Assembly (NCBI GenBank): GCA_031296405.1
Contig: JAVKKH010000010.1
Location: forward strand, 1-64,000
DNA: 64,000 bases
Direction of reading: 5' to 3'
From: Candidatus Tepidifontimicrobium thermophilum
Lineage (GTDB): Bacteria > Sysuimicrobiota > Sysuimicrobiia > Sysuimicrobiales > Sysuimicrobiaceae
Shown here: positions 7,043 through 16,301 of the stretch, in pieces
Position numbering within the stretch: the first letter of the stretch is position 1
Layout: every line of letters starts with the position of its first letter
Notes under the pieces: model-generated
The model's input: the letters and a program-made list of their open reading frames with translations, nothing else
Told to the model about the DNA's origin: nothing
Database searches by the model: none
Program-made: the position numbers and the translations under genes

Positions 7043-8772
7043 GGCTGCCGGGGCTGCTGCGGGAGATCGTCCGGCCACACCAGGCGCTCCTGGTCGCCGC
7101 GGTGGCATGTGTCCTCGCGGCCACCGCGGCGGGGCTCAGCGTGCCCCTGCTGTTCCGGGACCTCGTGGACCGGATCACGGTCACTGGGGACCTAACGCTC
7201 CTGCAGCAGCTCGCTTTGCTGGGGCTCGGGGTCTTCGTCCTCCGGTCCGTGTTCCTGTACGGGCAGATCCACCTGAACTTCACGTTCGCCCACCGCGCCA
7301 CCGCGGACCTCCGCGACCTCCTCTTCTCCAGGGTCCTCCGGTGGCCGGTCGACCGCCTGGGCGGGTGGCACAGCGCGGAGGTGATGTCCCGGGCGCTGCA
7401 GGACACCCAGCTGGTGCACACCCACCTTTTGATCGGGCTGGTGGACTTCGTCGCCACAGGGGTCCAGCTGCTGGGTACGGTGGTCATGCTGTTCGTGCTG
7501 GACTGGCGGCTGGCTTCCGCCACCTTCGCCATCCTCCCGGGGACCGCGCTGCTGGCCCGGCACTTCGGGGCCCAGATCCAGCAAACCTCCGCTCTCGCAC
7601 AGCAGCGGGTGGCCGAGCTCGCCACCCGGGTGCGGGACGTGATCGCGGGTGCCCGCGTCGTGCGGGCCTTCGTGCAGGAAACCCGGGAGGAACGCCGGTT
7701 CTCCGAGGAGAACCGGCGTCTGCTCCGGGAGCAGCTGCGGATCGGCCGGCTGGTGGCCCTGGAGGTGTCTGCCATGAGCCTCGCCACCGCGGTGGGGCTC
7801 ATCGTGTTCCTGTGGGTGGGCGGACAGCTGGTGGCCGCGCGCCTGATGACCCCGGGGGAGCTGGTGGCGTTCATCGCGTACGTGGCCATGGCCATCGAGC
7901 CGGGCGTCAGCCTCACGCGCCTTTACAGCCACGCGCGTCAGGCAGCTGCGGCGCTCGAGCGTGTGGAGGAGATCCTCCGGGTGCCGGTGGTGGAGGAGCC
8001 CAGGGGAGCCCGAGACCTTCCCCAGCCCCTGGGCGAGGTGGTGTTCGAGGACGTGTGGCTGGCGTACGAACCCGGCCGTTGGGCCCTCCGGGGGGTGACC
8101 TTCCACATCCGGCCCGGCGAGCACGTGGCCCTGGTGGGGCCCAGTGGCGCGGGCAAGAGCTCGCTGGTCAACCTCCTCCTGCGCTTCTACGACCCCACCC
8201 GTGGCCGGGTGACGGTGGGCGGCGTGGACCTGCGGGAGGTGCGGACCGAGTCGTTGCGCCAGAGGGTCGCCTACGTCCCCCAGGAGACCGTGCTGTTCGC
8301 GGGCACGGTCCGGGACAACATCGCGTACGGCAGGCCAGACGCGTCCCTGGACGAGGTGGTGCGGGCCGCGGTGGCGGCCAACGCGGACGGCTTCATCCGC
8401 CAGCTCCCGCGGGGCTACGACACGCCCCTGGACGAGGCGGCCCTCACCCTGTCCGGCGGACAGCGGCAGCGGATCGCCATCGCCCGGGCCTTGCTCACGG
8501 ACCCGGAGTTCATCATCCTGGACGAGGCCACCTCCTCCCTGGACTCCGAGTCCGAGGCCCTGGTGCAGGAAGCCATCGAACGGCTCATGACAGGACGCAC
8601 GGCCCTGGTGATCGCCCACCGCCTCAGTACCGTCCGGAGGGCCCACCGCATCGTGGTGCTGGCGGAGGGGCGGGTGGTCCAGGAGGGCACCTACGACAGC
8701 CTCATGGCCTCCGGGGGCCTGTTCCGGGCTCTGGCGGAGGTCCAGCTCCTGCCGGAACCCGCGCGGAGGTGA
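7039..8772 (+). CDS. MsbA-like ABC exporter (lipid/lipopolysaccharide flippase type)
   Basis: The product (577 residues) is a half-size ABC exporter. It has a six-helix type-1 exporter membrane domain (about 1-310) and one nucleotide-binding domain with Walker A GPSGAGKSS, signature LSGGQRQRIAIARAL, Walker B FIILDEATSSLD and the switch His in IAHRLSTV. Homodimers of this class flip lipid A-core or lipid-linked sugars to the outer leaflet. GTG 7039 overlaps the preceding stop (GTGA) and begins VRLPGLLREIV. Its position between an LpxB-like gene and glycosyltransferases supports a role in envelope glycolipid export. Drug export, which uses the same fold, cannot be excluded from sequence alone. 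Confidence 0.85.
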   Translation: MRLPGLLREIVRPHQALLVAAVACVLAATAAGLSVPLLFRDLVDRITVTGDLTLLQQLALLGLGVFVLRSVFLYGQIHLNFTFAHRATADLRDLLFSRVLRWPVDRLGGWHSAEVMSRALQDTQLVHTHLLIGLVDFVATGVQLLGTVVMLFVLDWRLASATFAILPGTALLARHFGAQIQQTSALAQQRVAELATRVRDVIAGARVVRAFVQETREERRFSEENRRLLREQLRIGRLVALEVSAMSLATAVGLIVFLWVGGQLVAARLMTPGELVAFIAYVAMAIEPGVSLTRLYSHARQAAAALERVEEILRVPVVEEPRGARDLPQPLGEVVFEDVWLAYEPGRWALRGVTFHIRPGEHVALVGPSGAGKSSLVNLLLRFYDPTRGRVTVGGVDLREVRTESLRQRVAYVPQETVLFAGTVRDNIAYGRPDASLDEVVRAAVAANADGFIRQLPRGYDTPLDEAALTLSGGQRQRIAIARALLTDPEFIILDEATSSLDSESEALVQEAIERLMTGRTALVIAHRLSTVRRAHRIVVLAEGRVVQEGTYDSLMASGGLFRALAEVQLLPEPARR

Positions 8773-8776
8773 TCGC

Positions 8777-9682
8777 GTGCGGCTCTCCGTGGTGATCCCG
8801 ACCTACAACCGCAGCCAGGTCCTCCGGGTGTGCCTGGCGTCCCTCGCGGCGCAGACGCTACCGCGGGAGGTGTTCGAAGTCCTGGTGGTGGACGACGGGT
8901 CCACGGACGACACCGAGGCGGTGGTGCGTGGGTTCGAGGCCACCCTGCCGGTCCGCTACCTGCGGCAGGCTTCCAACCGCGGGAGGGCAGCCGCGCGCAA
9001 CCTGGGCATCCGGGAAGCCACGGGAGAGGTGGTGGTGTTCGTGGACAGCGACGTCTTCCCGGTACCCGGCTTCCTCGCGGCACACCGGGCCATCCACCTG
9101 AAGTCCGACCGCGCGGTGGGGCGTGGGCCGCTGCTGCTCACCACGCACGTGGACGACCCGTTCCGAAAGCCGCCGTTGCTGCCCGACCCGTCGCCTTCCT
9201 TCCTCGACACCGCGAACGCCTCGGTGCGGCGCCAGCACCTGCTGGCCGCGGGAGGGTTTGACGAGGAGTTCCGCCACTACGGGTGGGAGGACGTGGACCT
9301 GGGGCTGCGGCTCCGACGCATGGGCCTGCGCCGGGTGTTCGACCGCCGCGCCCTCGCGTACCACTACCAGCCTACGGCCAGCCCTGAAAGCGTGCCGGAG
9401 CTGCTGCGCAGGGAAGAGGAGCGCGCCCGGATGGCGGTACGGCTGGTCCGCAAGCACCCGGGCCTGGCCAGCCGCTTCCTGACGCAACTGACCCCCCTGC
9501 ACAGCCTCCTGTCGTTCCTGCTGACCGCAGGGGGTGCGGTGAACGACCGCAACCTCGCCTCGGTGCTGCGCTGGGTCCGCAGCCGGCGCCTGGCCCACGT
9601 GGTCCTGCGCCTGGCCCTGAACCGGCACTACGTCAACGTGCTGTGGCGCGAATGGCTGGAGCTGTCCCGCAGGACCGCCTAG
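8777..9682 (+). CDS. Family-2 glycosyltransferase
   Basis: The product (301 residues) is an inverting GT-A fold glycosyltransferase. It opens with RLSVVIPTYNRSQVL, has the nucleotide-sugar motifs DDGSTDDT and VDSD (metal-binding DxD type), and the acceptor-side motif GGFDEEFRHYGWEDVDL typical of the GT2/GT27-like galactosyltransferase group. No membrane helix is evident, so it is probably cytoplasmic or peripheral. The start is GTG, four bases after the ABC exporter stop. It is the first of three related GT2 genes in the operon and probably adds one sugar to the envelope polysaccharide. Donor and acceptor cannot be read from the sequence. Confidence 0.88.
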   Translation: MRLSVVIPTYNRSQVLRVCLASLAAQTLPREVFEVLVVDDGSTDDTEAVVRGFEATLPVRYLRQASNRGRAAARNLGIREATGEVVVFVDSDVFPVPGFLAAHRAIHLKSDRAVGRGPLLLTTHVDDPFRKPPLLPDPSPSFLDTANASVRRQHLLAAGGFDEEFRHYGWEDVDLGLRLRRMGLRRVFDRRALAYHYQPTASPESVPELLRREEERARMAVRLVRKHPGLASRFLTQLTPLHSLLSFLLTAGGAVNDRNLASVLRWVRSRRLAHVVLRLALNRHYVNVLWREWLELSRRTA

Positions 9683-9720
9683 GACGCCGGAACTGCGGGC
9701 GGGCCGTCAGTGCTGCGGAC

Positions 9721-10884
9721 GTGCGGGCGGCCCTGGTGTACCTGACGGCGGGCCTGTTGCCGACGGGCTACGTCCTGGCTGCGGGCATTCCCCTGCTGCT
9801 GGCGTGGGTGTGGGAGAACGCGTCCGCCCGGCGCTGGCCGTGGGAGCCAAGCCCGGTGGACCGTCCCTTGCTCCTTTGGGTTGCGGTAGTAGCCGTCTCC
9901 AGCGCTCTCTCCGCGCACCGGGACCTGGCCCTGGCCAACACCGCCCTGCTGGCCCTGGGTCCGGTGGCCGCTCTGGCGCCGAGCCTGCGCACCCTGAGGG
10001 AGCGCCCGCAGGCACTTGGAACCGTGTGCGCCGCGTGGACTGCGGGCGGGGCTCTGGCGGGCGCGTGGGTGGTCTGGCGGTACCTGCACACGGGTGCAGG
10101 ACGCGGGGACCTGCCGGAGCTGGGGTGGAACGCGGCGGGCACGGTCCTGGCGGCCGCGTCCCTGGTGGCCGCGGGGCTCGCACTGCACCACTCCGCCAGC
10201 GCCGTCCCGGGCGGGCGCGGGCGGCTTCTCCTGGCCTGGACTGCGCAGCTTCCCGTGCTGGCTGGCCTGCTGGCCACCCTCAGCCGGGGAGCGTGGCTGG
10301 GCTGGGTCGTCGGGGTCCTTTGCTTTACCCTTCTCGCGGGGCCCTTCACGCGACGCGCGCGGTGGGGCGCTGTGGCTTCGCTCGCCGCCGTCCTGCTGGC
10401 GGCCTCGAGCGTCTCAGAGTTGCGGGACCGTGCCCTGAGCGTCCTAGACCCGCAGCGGAACCAGGACCGCATCCTGCTGTGGAAGGCCGCCCTGCGGATG
10501 GTGGCGGACCACTCCTGGGCGGGAGTGGGATTTGGAGCGTTCGTGCGGGAGTACCCCAACTACCGCCTGCCCGGAGACCCCAACACCACACCCCCCTTCG
10601 CCCACAACCTGCCCCTGAGCCTGGCCGCGGAAACAGGCCTGCCGGGCCTGGCGGCGTTCCTGGTCTTCCTGGGTGCGGTAGTGCGGGCCGCGTCTCGCGC
10701 GGCTTTCCGCGGCCGTGCTCGGGACCGGGCCCTGCGCGCCGGGGTTGCCGCCGCCCTGGCCGCGGTGCTCGTGCAGCAGCTGGTGGACGGCACGCTACAG
10801 TCCTTCCACTTGGGCTTCGCGTTCTGGATTTTAGCCGCCGCGCTCCTCTCGCCGCGCTTTTCCCCGAGCGGAGCTCCGCCATGA
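9721..10884 (+). CDS. O-antigen ligase/polymerase-like membrane protein (Wzy_C/WaaL family)
   Basis: The product (387 residues) is almost wholly hydrophobic, with about ten predicted membrane helices. It contains the Wzy_C/WaaL signature in a periplasmic loop: RNQDRILLWKAALRMVADHSW, then GAFVREYPNY and AHNLPLSLAAETGLPGL. Proteins of this family join or polymerise lipid-linked O-polysaccharide on the periplasmic face. GTG 9721 was chosen as the first start after the upstream glycosyltransferase stop; an in-frame ATG at 9643 would overlap that gene by 40 nt. Its stop overlaps the next start as ATGA. Ligase and polymerase activities are not separable by motif. Confidence 0.8.
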   Translation: MRAALVYLTAGLLPTGYVLAAGIPLLLAWVWENASARRWPWEPSPVDRPLLLWVAVVAVSSALSAHRDLALANTALLALGPVAALAPSLRTLRERPQALGTVCAAWTAGGALAGAWVVWRYLHTGAGRGDLPELGWNAAGTVLAAASLVAAGLALHHSASAVPGGRGRLLLAWTAQLPVLAGLLATLSRGAWLGWVVGVLCFTLLAGPFTRRARWGAVASLAAVLLAASSVSELRDRALSVLDPQRNQDRILLWKAALRMVADHSWAGVGFGAFVREYPNYRLPGDPNTTPPFAHNLPLSLAAETGLPGLAAFLVFLGAVVRAASRAAFRGRARDRALRAGVAAALAAVLVQQLVDGTLQSFHLGFAFWILAAALLSPRFSPSGAPP

Positions 10885-11882
10885 CCCGGATCACGGTGGT
10901 GGTGCCCGCGTACAACGCCGCGGGGGTGCTGGGGAACTGCCTCCAGCACCTCGCGGAGCAGGACTACCCGAAGGAGCTGTACGAGGTGGTGGTGGTGGAC
11001 GACGGGTCCACGGACGGTACCCGGCAGGTGGTGCAGGACTGCGCCCGGCGCCTGGACCTGCCCCTGCGGTACGTCCGACAGGACAACTCAGGCCTGGCAG
11101 CGGCGCGAAACGCCGGCGCCAGGCTGGCCAGCTACCCCGTGGTGCTGTTCCTGGACCCCGACATGTGGGCGCAGCCACAGCTCCTCCGGGCCCACGCAAG
11201 GCACTACGACGGCGGCCGTGTCGCGGTCCAGGGCACGCGGCTGTTGCACCCCGCTGCGAAGGTCACCCCGTTTATGGAGACCAAGGAGCTGTTACCAGAC
11301 CTCACGCGCCGGAGGCGGGTGGGCTTGTCTCCGTACCACACCGTCATGAGCAACTTCTCCCTCCGCGCCGAGGACCTGTGGAGCGTCGGGGGGTTCGACG
11401 AGGCGTTCCGCGGCTACGGGTGGGAGGACATCGAGATGGGGTTCCGGCTGCACCGCGCGGGGGTCGAGCTGCGCTGGGAGCCGGCGGCCTTCGCCTGGCA
11501 CCACCACGTGGAGTCCCTCGAGGAACGGCTGCGCAAGCAGCGCGAGGCGGGCACGAACGCGGTGTACTTCTGGCGGAAGCACGGAAAGGACGCGCGCCTG
11601 GGGCTGTTCCTGGAGATCCACCCTGCCCTCCTGCCGTTGAAGTGGCTGGTGTACCGCACGGGCATCCTGGCCGGGCCGATGCGGGCCCTGGCGCGAGCCG
11701 CGGAGCGCCGGGTCACTAGCTCCGGCGGCCTGCGGCGCCGTTGGTGGCTGCTCCTGGCCAGCGAGGGGTACAACTTCCTCGTCCACGAAGCGTACTACGA
11801 GGGGGTGTGGCGGGCCTTGCGCGCACCCTCCCCGATGGAGTCCCCCTCTCCGGCACGCGCCCGCAACGTGGGAAGGGGCTGA
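10881..11882 (+). CDS. Family-2 glycosyltransferase with extended C-terminus
   Basis: The product (333 residues) begins TRITVVVPAYNAAGVL and carries DDGSTDGT, a DxD-type FLDPDMW and the acceptor motif GGFDEAFRGYGWEDIEMGF, so it is a GT-A fold family-2 transferase. The C-terminal 80 residues (ALLPLKWLVYRTG and a Trp/Arg-rich tail) match those of the next gene, suggesting gene duplication within the operon. ATG 10881 overlaps the previous stop (ATGA), so translation is coupled. It probably adds one residue of the exported polysaccharide. The sugar specificity is unknown. Confidence 0.87.
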   Translation: MTRITVVVPAYNAAGVLGNCLQHLAEQDYPKELYEVVVVDDGSTDGTRQVVQDCARRLDLPLRYVRQDNSGLAAARNAGARLASYPVVLFLDPDMWAQPQLLRAHARHYDGGRVAVQGTRLLHPAAKVTPFMETKELLPDLTRRRRVGLSPYHTVMSNFSLRAEDLWSVGGFDEAFRGYGWEDIEMGFRLHRAGVELRWEPAAFAWHHHVESLEERLRKQREAGTNAVYFWRKHGKDARLGLFLEIHPALLPLKWLVYRTGILAGPMRALARAAERRVTSSGGLRRRWWLLLASEGYNFLVHEAYYEGVWRALRAPSPMESPSPARARNVGRG

Positions 11883-11886
11883 CGAG

Positions 11887-12861
11887 GTGGTCCGGATCAG
11901 CGTCGTCATCCCTGTGTTCAACCGGGCAGAGGTGTTGTCGGCCACCCTCGAACACCTCTGCCGCCAGGACTACCCACCCGACGCTTTCGAGGTGGTGGTG
12001 GCGGACGACGGCTCTACCGAGCCCGTCGGCCAGGTGGTGGACGGCTTTAGGTCCCGGCTCCCGGTCCGGCACGTCCGCCAGGAAAACGGCGGCCGCGCGG
12101 CAGCGTGCAATTTGGGAGCGCGCCACGCGCGGTACGAGGTGCTCCTGTTCCTCGACTGCGACATCTGGGCCGACCCGGACACCCTCTCCCTGCACGCCCG
12201 GCACCACGAGTCCGGCGACCGGGTGGGCGTGGTCACCCTCTCCCGGCACCACCCCGGCACGCGGGTGAACCCGTTCATGGAAGTGAAGGGCCTGTTCCCG
12301 GACCTCACGCCACGCCAGCCGCAGGACCTCTCTCCCCTGCACGCCATCATGCAGTGCTTCTCCGTGCGGGCCCGCGACTTCTGGACGGTAGGCGGGTTCG
12401 ACGAAGGGTTCCGGACCTACGGGTGGGAGGACTTCGAGCTCGCGGTCCGGCTGCGGGCCAGCGGCGTCCGACTCAAGCTGGAGCCGCGGCCTCGGGTCTG
12501 GCACTACCACGTGGAGACCCTGGACTCCGCCCGTGCCAAGCAGCGGCAGGCGGGGACCGGAGCCGTGTACTTCTGGAGGCGGCACGGCTGCCCGTGGGGC
12601 CTGGGCTTCTTCCTCGAACTGCATCCCCTGCTGCTGCCCCTGAAGTGGCTGGTGTACCGGACCCCCCTGTTCGTACCGGCCTTCCGGCACCTAGTCCGGC
12701 TCGCCGAGCGCCGGCTGGAGGCTGCGCGGGGATGGCGCCGCCGTGCGTGGCTTTTGGTGGCACACGAGTGCTACGTGGAACTGCTCTGGCACGCATACTA
12801 CGAAGGGGTGTGGGAGGCCCTGCGCGCGGGTCGGCCGGTCCCCGCGCAGGCCCGGAGTTAG
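11887..12861 (+). CDS. Family-2 glycosyltransferase, paralogue of the preceding gene
   Basis: The product (324 residues) starts VRISVVIPVFNRAEVL and has DDGSTEPV, FLDCDIW and GGFDEGFRTYGWEDFEL, the same motif set and spacing as the gene before it. It also shares its C-terminal segment (LLPLKWLVYRTPLF). This supports tandem duplication followed by divergence. The GTG start lies four bases after the upstream stop. The function is inferred as another sugar addition to the same glycan. The Arg-rich C-terminal segment may bind the membrane or the acceptor lipid, but that is speculation. Confidence 0.87.
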   Translation: MVRISVVIPVFNRAEVLSATLEHLCRQDYPPDAFEVVVADDGSTEPVGQVVDGFRSRLPVRHVRQENGGRAAACNLGARHARYEVLLFLDCDIWADPDTLSLHARHHESGDRVGVVTLSRHHPGTRVNPFMEVKGLFPDLTPRQPQDLSPLHAIMQCFSVRARDFWTVGGFDEGFRTYGWEDFELAVRLRASGVRLKLEPRPRVWHYHVETLDSARAKQRQAGTGAVYFWRRHGCPWGLGFFLELHPLLLPLKWLVYRTPLFVPAFRHLVRLAERRLEAARGWRRRAWLLVAHECYVELLWHAYYEGVWEALRAGRPVPAQARS

Positions 12862-12865
12862 CGCC

Positions 12866-14023
12866 GTGCGGGTGCTCCTGGTGTCCAACGGCTACGGCGA
12901 GGACCTCATGGGCGCGGTCCTGGGGCGCACCTTGCGGGAGCGCGGGGCAGAGGTGGCCGCCTATCCGCTGGTGGGGACCGGGCACCCGTATCAGTTGGAA
13001 GGGATCGAGACGCTGGACCCGCGCCGGACGCTCCCCACCGCGGGCTTCGGCTTCCGGACCGGCCTGCGGGCCGCGTGGAAGGACCTGCGGGCCGGCTGGC
13101 TGTCCCTGTCGTGGGCCCAGCGGAAGACCCTCCTGGCGCAGCGCGGCCGGCACGACGCCGTGGTGGCCGTGGGGGACGTGTTCTGCCTGTGGATGGCTGC
13201 TGCCGCGGACCCAGGCGGGGTGGTCTACGTACCCACCGCCAAGTCGGAGTACAACGACCCCCACCGCCCCTTCGAGCTGGCCCTGGTCCGCAGGCTGGCG
13301 CGGGTTTCGTTCCCCAGGGACGAGGTCACCGCCCGGCGTTTCCGCGCCGCCGGGCTCCCCGCGGAGTACGTGGGCAACCTCATGATGGACTGCCTGCAGT
13401 TCCGCGGGGAGAGCTTCGGAATCCCGGAAGGAGCGCCCGTGGTGCTGCTCCTGCCGGGCAGCCGGGCTGACGCGCCCGCGAACTTCGCGTCCCTCTGCCA
13501 GGTGGCACGGACGGTGGCGTCCAGGCGGCCGGAGGTGCACTTCCTGGTGGCGGTCTCGCCCACCGCCGACCCCGTAGCCCTGGCCCGGGCCTGTGGAGCC
13601 GACCTCGTAGCAGACTGGATTGTACTGAGAGAAGTCCGCGTCCGGTGGACCCGCAACTTCGCGGACGCGCTGGCCCTCGCGTGGGTGGTGGTGGGGATGG
13701 CAGGGACCGCTCACGAGCAGGCCGCAGGACTCGGAAAGCCGGTGGTGGCCTATCCCGCCCCCGGCGGGGTGCAGTTCACCCCCAAGTTCCTCCGCATGCA
13801 GGCGAGGCTGCTGGCTCACGCTCTGGTGGCCGTCTCCGGGCCGGAGGAGGCGTCCGGGTGGGTGGTACGGATGCTGGAGGACCCCGAAGAGCGCCACCGC
13901 CGCGGGCGAGCGGGACAGGAGCGCATGGGGCCGCCGGGCGCCGCCCCCGCCGTGGCGGACCGTATCCTGACCCTCTGCGGTCCGCCTCCGGTAGGAGCCA
14001 CCCGGTCCACCGTCCAACTGTAA
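12866..14023 (+). CDS. Lipid-A-disaccharide-synthase-related protein, copy 2
   Basis: The product (385 residues) begins VRVLLVSNGYGEDLMGAVLG and includes LLLPGSRADAPANF and WVVVGMAGTAHEQAAGLGKPVV. This pattern matches the family annotated as lipid-A-disaccharide-synthase-related in cyanobacteria and Deinococcus-like bacteria, a group without assigned chemistry. It is only distantly similar to the LpxB-like protein at 5918. The GTG start is four bases past the upstream stop, and it is the last gene of the polysaccharide run. A GT-B glycosyltransferase acting on a membrane glycolipid is the best guess. True LpxB activity is not established. Confidence 0.75.
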   Translation: MRVLLVSNGYGEDLMGAVLGRTLRERGAEVAAYPLVGTGHPYQLEGIETLDPRRTLPTAGFGFRTGLRAAWKDLRAGWLSLSWAQRKTLLAQRGRHDAVVAVGDVFCLWMAAAADPGGVVYVPTAKSEYNDPHRPFELALVRRLARVSFPRDEVTARRFRAAGLPAEYVGNLMMDCLQFRGESFGIPEGAPVVLLLPGSRADAPANFASLCQVARTVASRRPEVHFLVAVSPTADPVALARACGADLVADWIVLREVRVRWTRNFADALALAWVVVGMAGTAHEQAAGLGKPVVAYPAPGGVQFTPKFLRMQARLLAHALVAVSGPEEASGWVVRMLEDPEERHRRGRAGQERMGPPGAAPAVADRILTLCGPPPVGATRSTVQL

Positions 14024-14051
14024 CGAGCAGTCCAGGCCTTGGGGGTGGGCC

Positions 14052-14459
14052 GTGGCGCAGGACCTTCGGCCGGTGCCGGACGGGCGGTTCCCCGGTGACG
14101 CCCTGGACTCCCTCCTGTGGAACTACGCGGAGTTCGACACCCCGGAAGAGGTGGACGCCCTGTTCCGCGCCCAGCGACGGCTCAGCATAAGCCACGCGTT
14201 GCTGTTCTTCGCGGGGACCCTGTTGCTGCCGGTAGTCCAGGCGGTGTGGCCTGCGTGGACGACCAGCCCCGTCTGGGGCGGCCTTACTCCCGCTTTCATC
14301 GCGGCCACGGTGCTGTACCCCCTGTTCTGCCTCGTGCTCGCGGCTTCCTACACCATGCGCGCGAACCGCCTGGACGAGGACCTCCTGGGCCGGACCCTGT
14401 GGCGGGAGGAGTCGTGGGAGCCGCCGGTCTGGACGTCCCCGCGTGGGGAAGGGGGCTAG
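14052..14459 (+). CDS. Small two-helix membrane protein, probable partner of the following symporter
   Basis: The product (135 residues) has two clear membrane segments, roughly at 48-65 and 78-102, with polar termini. It lies three bases upstream of a sodium/solute symporter gene. DUF485 proteins occupy this position beside ActP-type acetate permeases, and this protein has a similar size and topology, although the sequence match is not obvious. A role as an accessory subunit of the symporter is inferred from the arrangement. The start is GTG 14052, 28 nt after the polysaccharide operon's last gene, so read-through from that operon is possible. Confidence 0.65.
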   Translation: MAQDLRPVPDGRFPGDALDSLLWNYAEFDTPEEVDALFRAQRRLSISHALLFFAGTLLLPVVQAVWPAWTTSPVWGGLTPAFIAATVLYPLFCLVLAASYTMRANRLDEDLLGRTLWREESWEPPVWTSPRGEGG

Positions 14460-14462
14460 ACG

Positions 14463-16283
14463 GTGGCCACCACGGCCCTGGTCACCACCCTGCTGGTCCT
14501 GGCCAGCGCGCTGCTGGCGTCCTGGCTGGTCCGCAGGCAGACCAGTACCAAGGTAGAGTTCTACCTCGCGGGCCGGACCGTGAGCGCGTTCCTGAACGCC
14601 TCCGCGGTCTGCGGCGACTACTTCAGCGCGGCGTCCTTCCTCGGGGTCGCGGGCGCCGTCTACGCCTCGGGCCTGGACGGGATCTGGTTCGGGGTGGGCT
14701 TCGCGGGCGGGTTCGTACCCCTGCTGCTCTTCACCGCCTCTCCCCTGCGGCGGTTCGGCGAGTACACCCTGCCCGACTACTTCGCCGCGCGGTTCGAGTC
14801 CAGCGGGGTCCGGCTGGTGGCGGTGGCTCTGGTGCAGCTCATCGTCCTGTTCTACTTGGCCCCGCAGATGGTGGGAGCCGGTACCGTCTGGGAGCTCCTG
14901 GTGGGTCAGGGGATGTTGGGCCTGAGCCCGTACGCCACCGGCGTGGTCCTCACTGCGGTGGCGATGACCGTGTTCAGCACCCTCGGCGGCATGCGGGGGA
15001 TGACGTGGAACCAGGCCCTGCAGTTCTGGATCATGACCTCGGCCATGGCTCTCGTGGTCGCCTTCGCGTTCGCCGCGGGATTCAGCTACACGCGCGCCCT
15101 CCGCGACCTGAGCGCCGGGCCGCTCGTGAACCCCGAGCGCTGGCGTGTGGCGGACCTGCTGCGTCCCGACGCCTCCGGACAGGCTCCCGCGGACCGGGCG
15201 AGGTCGGTGATGAGCGAATCCTACTGGAAGCAGCACGTGGAACCCCGACTGACCGACCCCCGGGCGGAGGTGGTGGTGCTCATGCCGCAGCAGAGCAAGC
15301 TGCGGCCCGGGCCCGCGGTGTACAACCAGCCCGGCCACCTGTACTCTCCGGCCGACCACGCCTCGCTCCTGTTGACCCTGGTGCTGGGGACCGCGGGCCT
15401 GCCGCACGTGGTCATGCGCTTCTACACGAACCCCACCGGTCCCCTGGCCCGGCGGAGCACGGTGTACGTGGTCCTGCTGACCAGCGTGTTCTACTGGCTC
15501 GCCACCACCGCGGGGATCGCGGGCCGTGCCCTCACCCCGCTCACGGCGCACGGGACTGGGGCGCCGCTGCCCGTGCACGTGGTGGAAGGCCTGCTGGCGC
15601 ACCCCGACCAGGTTCTCCCGTTCCTCGCCCAGACCCTGGGCGGCGACCTCCTGCTGGGGTACGTGGCCGCCGGCGCGTTCGCGGCCATGTTCTCCACCAT
15701 CGGGGGGCTGCTGCTGGCCTCCGCGGCCTCCTGGGGCCACGACGTGTTCGAGCAGTTCCTGCGTCCGGACGCGCCGGAGAGGGTGCGGGTCCTGGTCGCC
15801 AAACTGGCCCTGGTCCTGATGGCCGCAGTCGCCATGGTCGTCGGGCTGACCTTTCCGCGGGTGGAGTTTTTCCGCGCCTTTCCCGCGGTGATCGCCCTCA
15901 TGGTGAGCTGGGCGTTTGCCGTCTCCGCCAGCGGCCTCGTGCCCGTGTTGCTGGTCAGCCTCTGGTGGAAGGGGACCACCCTGCGGGGCGCGCTGGCCGG
16001 CATGCTGGTGGGCGGAGGGACGTGCCTGGTGCTCCTGGCCAACAGCTTCCTGCGGGTCGTGGAGGCGTATCCCTCGTGGCTGACAGGGCTCCCCGCGGGC
16101 CCGGCGCTCCCCACCCTCCTCAGCGCCCCGCTGGCCTTCCTCTCGGTGCTGGCCGTCTCGTGGCTGGACCGCCGCAACGTCCCACCCCACGTGGACGAGG
16201 TGTGGCTGCGGCTGCACGGGACCGCCCGCGAGCGTCAGGAGCGGCTTTTGGAGCGGGTGGTGGCGCGGGCCCGCCTGGCGTGA
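14463..16283 (+). CDS. Sodium/solute symporter (SSS family), ActP-like carboxylate permease
   Basis: The product (606 residues) has about 13 membrane helices and the SSS core (EFYLAGRTVSAFLNASAVCGDYFSAASFLG, read here as the helix-1 unwound region; LGGMRGMTWNQALQFW). The closest described function is acetate/pyruvate uptake driven by sodium, as in ActP. Between helices it carries an unusually long polar insertion (about residues 215-300, SESYWKQHVEPRLTDP onward), which is seen in some members. It follows the small membrane protein by three bases and converges with the LytTR regulator gene. Acetate-type substrates fit the neighbouring acetyl-CoA-synthetase genes but are not proved. Confidence 0.85.
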   Translation: MATTALVTTLLVLASALLASWLVRRQTSTKVEFYLAGRTVSAFLNASAVCGDYFSAASFLGVAGAVYASGLDGIWFGVGFAGGFVPLLLFTASPLRRFGEYTLPDYFAARFESSGVRLVAVALVQLIVLFYLAPQMVGAGTVWELLVGQGMLGLSPYATGVVLTAVAMTVFSTLGGMRGMTWNQALQFWIMTSAMALVVAFAFAAGFSYTRALRDLSAGPLVNPERWRVADLLRPDASGQAPADRARSVMSESYWKQHVEPRLTDPRAEVVVLMPQQSKLRPGPAVYNQPGHLYSPADHASLLLTLVLGTAGLPHVVMRFYTNPTGPLARRSTVYVVLLTSVFYWLATTAGIAGRALTPLTAHGTGAPLPVHVVEGLLAHPDQVLPFLAQTLGGDLLLGYVAAGAFAAMFSTIGGLLLASAASWGHDVFEQFLRPDAPERVRVLVAKLALVLMAAVAMVVGLTFPRVEFFRAFPAVIALMVSWAFAVSASGLVPVLLVSLWWKGTTLRGALAGMLVGGGTCLVLLANSFLRVVEAYPSWLTGLPAGPALPTLLSAPLAFLSVLAVSWLDRRNVPPHVDEVWLRLHGTARERQERLLERVVARARLA

Positions 16284-16301
16284 CCGCCGCGTCCGTGCGC
16301 A

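Noticed and set aside
13776-16217. An 813-codon minus-strand open frame opposite the small membrane protein and symporter
   Set aside because: It is His/Gln/Arg-rich antisense sequence without domains, whereas the plus strand has clear symporter motifs.
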